The position numbers and the translations under genes were made by a program. Positions 8,551 through 10,561 of a DNA stretch of 10,561 nt are shown here, one piece after another. The notes below the pieces were generated by a model. That model was given only the letters and a program-made list of their open reading frames with translations. It was not told the origin of the DNA and ran no database searches. The DNA comes from Chloroflexota bacterium. Lineage in GTDB: Bacteria > Chloroflexota > Limnocylindria > QHBO01. The stretch covers positions 1-10,561 of the forward strand of contig VBJP01000037.1 of NCBI GenBank assembly GCA_005880165.1. Direction: 5' to 3'. The first letter of the stretch is position 1, and the number at the start of each line of letters is the position of its first letter.

Positions 8551-9942
8551 TCACGAATGCCGGAGTCGGGCGGGCAGGATGCGCAGCTCGTCGCGGTACT
8601 TGGCCACCGTCCGCCGAGCGATCGCGACTCCCTGCCCCAGGAGCTCGTCGGCGACCTGCTGGTCGCTCAGCGGATGGTGCTGGTTCTCGGCCTCGATCAT
8701 GGTCCGAATCTGGTCCTTGATGCTGAGCGAGGCGGTGAAGAAGTGGGAGAACGGCACCACTTCACCGGAGGGGACCATCACGAACTTCTCGGCGGTCGCC
8801 CGACTGACGGTCGACTCGTGCACGCCGATCTCGGAGGCGACCTCTGCGCGCGTCAGCGGCACAAGGTGGCGCACGCCGAGCAGCAGGTAATCGCGCTGGC
8901 GGTTCACCAGCGTGGCTGCGATGCGTTGCAGGGTGGCCCGCCGGCGGCGCACCGCATCGATGAAGAAGCGGGCCCTGCCGACGTGCTCGCGGACGTGCTC
9001 CTTTTCCTGGTCGCTCCAGCTGGGCGAGCGGAGGGCAGCCGACACGCTCGCGTACGACGCGGCGACGCGCAGGCTGAAGCGCCGCGACTCCACGACCTCG
9101 ACCTCCAGCTCACCATCCACGATCCGGATCAGGACATCGGGGCGGAGGATCGGTCGCGGCGCGTCACCGTGCGTGGCGGCCACGAACGCGGATGCGGGAT
9201 ACGGATGCAGGTTGGTCTTGACGTATTCCCAGGCTGCGACGACTCCGTCCTCCGGGACCTGCAGCGCGTGAGCGATCTCGCGGAAGTGGCGCTCGGCGAG
9301 CGCCTGGAGGTGATCGGCGACCAGCGCCTCGGCAATGCGGGGAACGTCGTGACCGGTTTCGCGCAGGTGGCCCAGCTGCATGAGCAGTGATTCGCGCACG
9401 TCGCGGGCTCCGATCCCGATGGGTTCCAGGCCACGCATCGCCGACCGGACGCGCGCCACGGCCTGCGGTGTGCTGCCGCTCTCGTGGGCGATCTCCTCGT
9501 CGGACCGGGTGAGCAGGCCATTCTCGTCGAGCTCGCCGATGACCCATGTGGCCACGTCGTGCAGATCAGTCGGCAGGAGCGCTCGGAGGTTCCAGTCGAG
9601 GTGCTCCTGCAGCGTGAACGACGCCTCCGCCCGGGCGATCGGGTCATCGGCGTCGGGGTCATCGCGGGCGGGACCAGGCCCGGGCTCGAACAGCTCCGTG
9701 GCGGTGGGGCCCTCCGTTCGAGGCGAGCAGTTTGGGCAGGTGCCGCCATAGGTCGGTCCACCGCATGTCGGGCATGTGACCTCCTCGATCAGCTCGAGCG
9801 CGGGGTTCTCGTCCAGCTCATCGGCGATCGCCTGCTGCAGCTCCACCGAGCTCATCGCCAGGATCCGGTTGGCGACGATCTGCTTGGGCGTCACCTTCGC
9901 CTGCAGCGTGGGGACCAGCTGATGGCTGACCTCGAGCGACAT
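8551..9942 (-). CDS. rpoN: RNA polymerase sigma-54 factor with a zinc-ribbon-like insert
   Basis: Sigma-54 directs RNA polymerase to -24/-12 promoters and needs an AAA+ activator with ATP to open them. The protein has 463 residues, normal for the family. Region I, the activator-interacting part, covers about 1-52 and ends in SVELQQAIADELDENPALEL. An unusual CPTCGGPTYGGTCPNC (57-72, CX2CX8CX2C) and an acidic stretch follow. The core-binding region covers about 105-300 (SFTLQEHLDWNL, GLEPIGIGARDVRESL). A helix-turn-helix lies at about 365-385 (RAEVASEIGVHESTVSRATA), and the RpoN box ARRTVAKYRD is at 442-451 (canonical last residue E). ATG 9942-9940 is preceded by AAGGAG (9952-9947), which overlaps the upstream stop TAA; longer readings in this frame lack homology. 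No AAA+ activator gene lies in the window. Confidence 0.97.
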   Translation of the reverse strand: MSLEVSHQLVPTLQAKVTPKQIVANRILAMSSVELQQAIADELDENPALELIEEVTCPTCGGPTYGGTCPNCSPRTEGPTATELFEPGPGPARDDPDADDPIARAEASFTLQEHLDWNLRALLPTDLHDVATWVIGELDENGLLTRSDEEIAHESGSTPQAVARVRSAMRGLEPIGIGARDVRESLLMQLGHLRETGHDVPRIAEALVADHLQALAERHFREIAHALQVPEDGVVAAWEYVKTNLHPYPASAFVAATHGDAPRPILRPDVLIRIVDGELEVEVVESRRFSLRVAASYASVSAALRSPSWSDQEKEHVREHVGRARFFIDAVRRRRATLQRIAATLVNRQRDYLLLGVRHLVPLTRAEVASEIGVHESTVSRATAEKFVMVPSGEVVPFSHFFTASLSIKDQIRTMIEAENQHHPLSDQQVADELLGQGVAIARRTVAKYRDELRILPARLRHS

Positions 9943-9946
9943 CGGT

Positions 9947-9952
9947 CTCCTT
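9947..9952 (-). promoter_or_regulatory. Ribosome binding site of rpoN overlapping the upstream stop
   Basis: AAGGAG, four bases before ATG 9942-9940. It overlaps the TAA (9953-9951) of the preceding phosphatase gene, which ties the two genes into one transcript and fixes the rpoN start. Confidence 0.75.
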
Positions 9953-10561
9953 ACCTGGGCCGAACGTTTAGCCGGCGCACGATCCGCTCGCCAGCGCGGA
10001 CGCCAATGATGCTGTAGCCGGCCGGATCCTGCGAGACCCGGCGCCGGTAGCTCGACATCGGCCACTCGAGCATCGCCGTGAGGCGCAGACGGTTGACATG
10101 GTTGTGGCCGACCACCAGCACGCCGCGCGCCAGGTCCTCCGACAGCCAGGCCTCGAGCGCGTCGAAGGCCGGGAAGGCGCGACCCGCGACGTCGCGGCCC
10201 GACTCCCCATCCGGCGCGGGTGTCACGAAGGGATCGCGCTCCCACGCGCGTCGAAGCTCGGGATCCCTGGCCCAGCACTCGTCCGGCGTCAGCCCCTCCC
10301 AGGCGCCGTAGTCGATCTCGAGCAGGCGCTCGTCGACTTCGGCCTCGCGATCGGCCCCGATGGCGGCTGCCACCTCCGCCAACGTCTCCCGGCACCGTCT
10401 GGCCGGTGAGGTCACCAGCCGCAGGTCAGCCACCGGAAGCTCGGCAAGCTCCTGCGCGATTCGCGTCCCCAGCAGCCCCGCGAGCTGTCCGCCCTCTCCG
10501 GTGAGTGGCGGATCGGAGCCCTGGCCCAGGTTTCGGCCGCTCGCGCTCGCCTCGGTCGTGC
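9951..10561 (-). CDS. Histidine phosphatase family protein (phosphoglycerate mutase-like), 5' end outside window
   Basis: Member of the branched histidine phosphatase superfamily, which transfers phosphate through a catalytic histidine. The frame is open to the window edge and begins TTEASASGRNLGQGSDPPLT, the segment that follows the RHG motif, so the catalytic His should lie just outside. Visible family marks are LRLVTSPARRCRET (SP, R and the ET following), LLEIDYGAWEGLTPDE (the E-x-x-x-G-x-W-E-G motif) and VLVVGHNHVNRLRLTAML (second catalytic-pocket histidine in GHN). The C-terminus is RIVRRLNVRPR. Substrate cannot be told: cofactor-dependent phosphoglycerate mutase, CobC-type and broad-specificity phosphatases share these motifs. 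The small size and lack of mutase-specific inserts favour a phosphatase. It lies 8 bases upstream of rpoN and its stop overlaps the rpoN ribosome binding site. Confidence 0.88.
   Translation of the reverse strand, partial: TTEASASGRNLGQGSDPPLTGEGGQLAGLLGTRIAQELAELPVADLRLVTSPARRCRETLAEVAAAIGADREAEVDERLLEIDYGAWEGLTPDECWARDPELRRAWERDPFVTPAPDGESGRDVAGRAFPAFDALEAWLSEDLARGVLVVGHNHVNRLRLTAMLEWPMSSYRRRVSQDPAGYSIIGVRAGERIVRRLNVRPR

Noticed and set aside
8551..10395. Longer reading of rpoN starting at 10395
   Set aside because: The first 151 residues are an off-frame reading of the phosphatase gene. Sigma-54 homology begins at MSLEVSHQLV, where a good Shine-Dalgarno is present.

Overview
The window is GC-rich (roughly two thirds G+C by eye) and every gene I can support lies on the minus strand, so transcription runs from high to low coordinates. 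Protein character suggests a Chloroflexota-like bacterium, perhaps the Limnocylindria side. The clues are a class I lysyl-tRNA synthetase, a K+-independent H+-pyrophosphatase, an UppP with SSSAHL instead of SSSGHL, frequent GTG starts and a membrane-anchored Ig-like/TolB-like protein. This placement is inference, not proof. No mobile element, CRISPR array, tRNA or rRNA was seen.

Layout in the direction of transcription: (1) 10561-6262 is a tight three-gene run. It holds a histidine phosphatase family enzyme cut by the window edge, rpoN (sigma-54) whose Shine-Dalgarno overlaps the preceding stop, and a large anchored protein with SbsA-type Ig-like domains plus a TolB-like propeller that starts 3 bases after rpoN. 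(2) 6261-6071 is a promoter-bearing gap with an inverted repeat over the -35 and a leader hairpin before hppA. (3) 6070-2996 carries hppA (proton-pumping pyrophosphatase) and uppP (undecaprenyl pyrophosphate phosphatase), 15 bases apart. (4) 2995-2510 is a 486-base gap. It holds a GC hairpin, a near-consensus sigma-70 promoter (TTGACA, 17 bases, TACAAT), and a compact RNA of about 110 bases that folds into several hairpins and ends in a terminator stem with six U, followed by about 100 bases to greA. (5) 2509-1 carries greA, lysK (class I LysRS) and serS (5' part only); lysK and serS overlap by ATGA.

The items most worth a second look are these: the structured, terminator-ended greA leader, which resembles the E. 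coli GraL arrangement in layout; an out-of-frame deletion inside greA that removes about 20 residues of the C-terminal domain while leaving the original C-terminus and stop in another frame; and a CX2CX8CX2C zinc-ribbon-like insert in RpoN just after region I. The rest is housekeeping: transcript elongation, tRNA charging, PPi-driven proton pumping and lipid carrier recycling.
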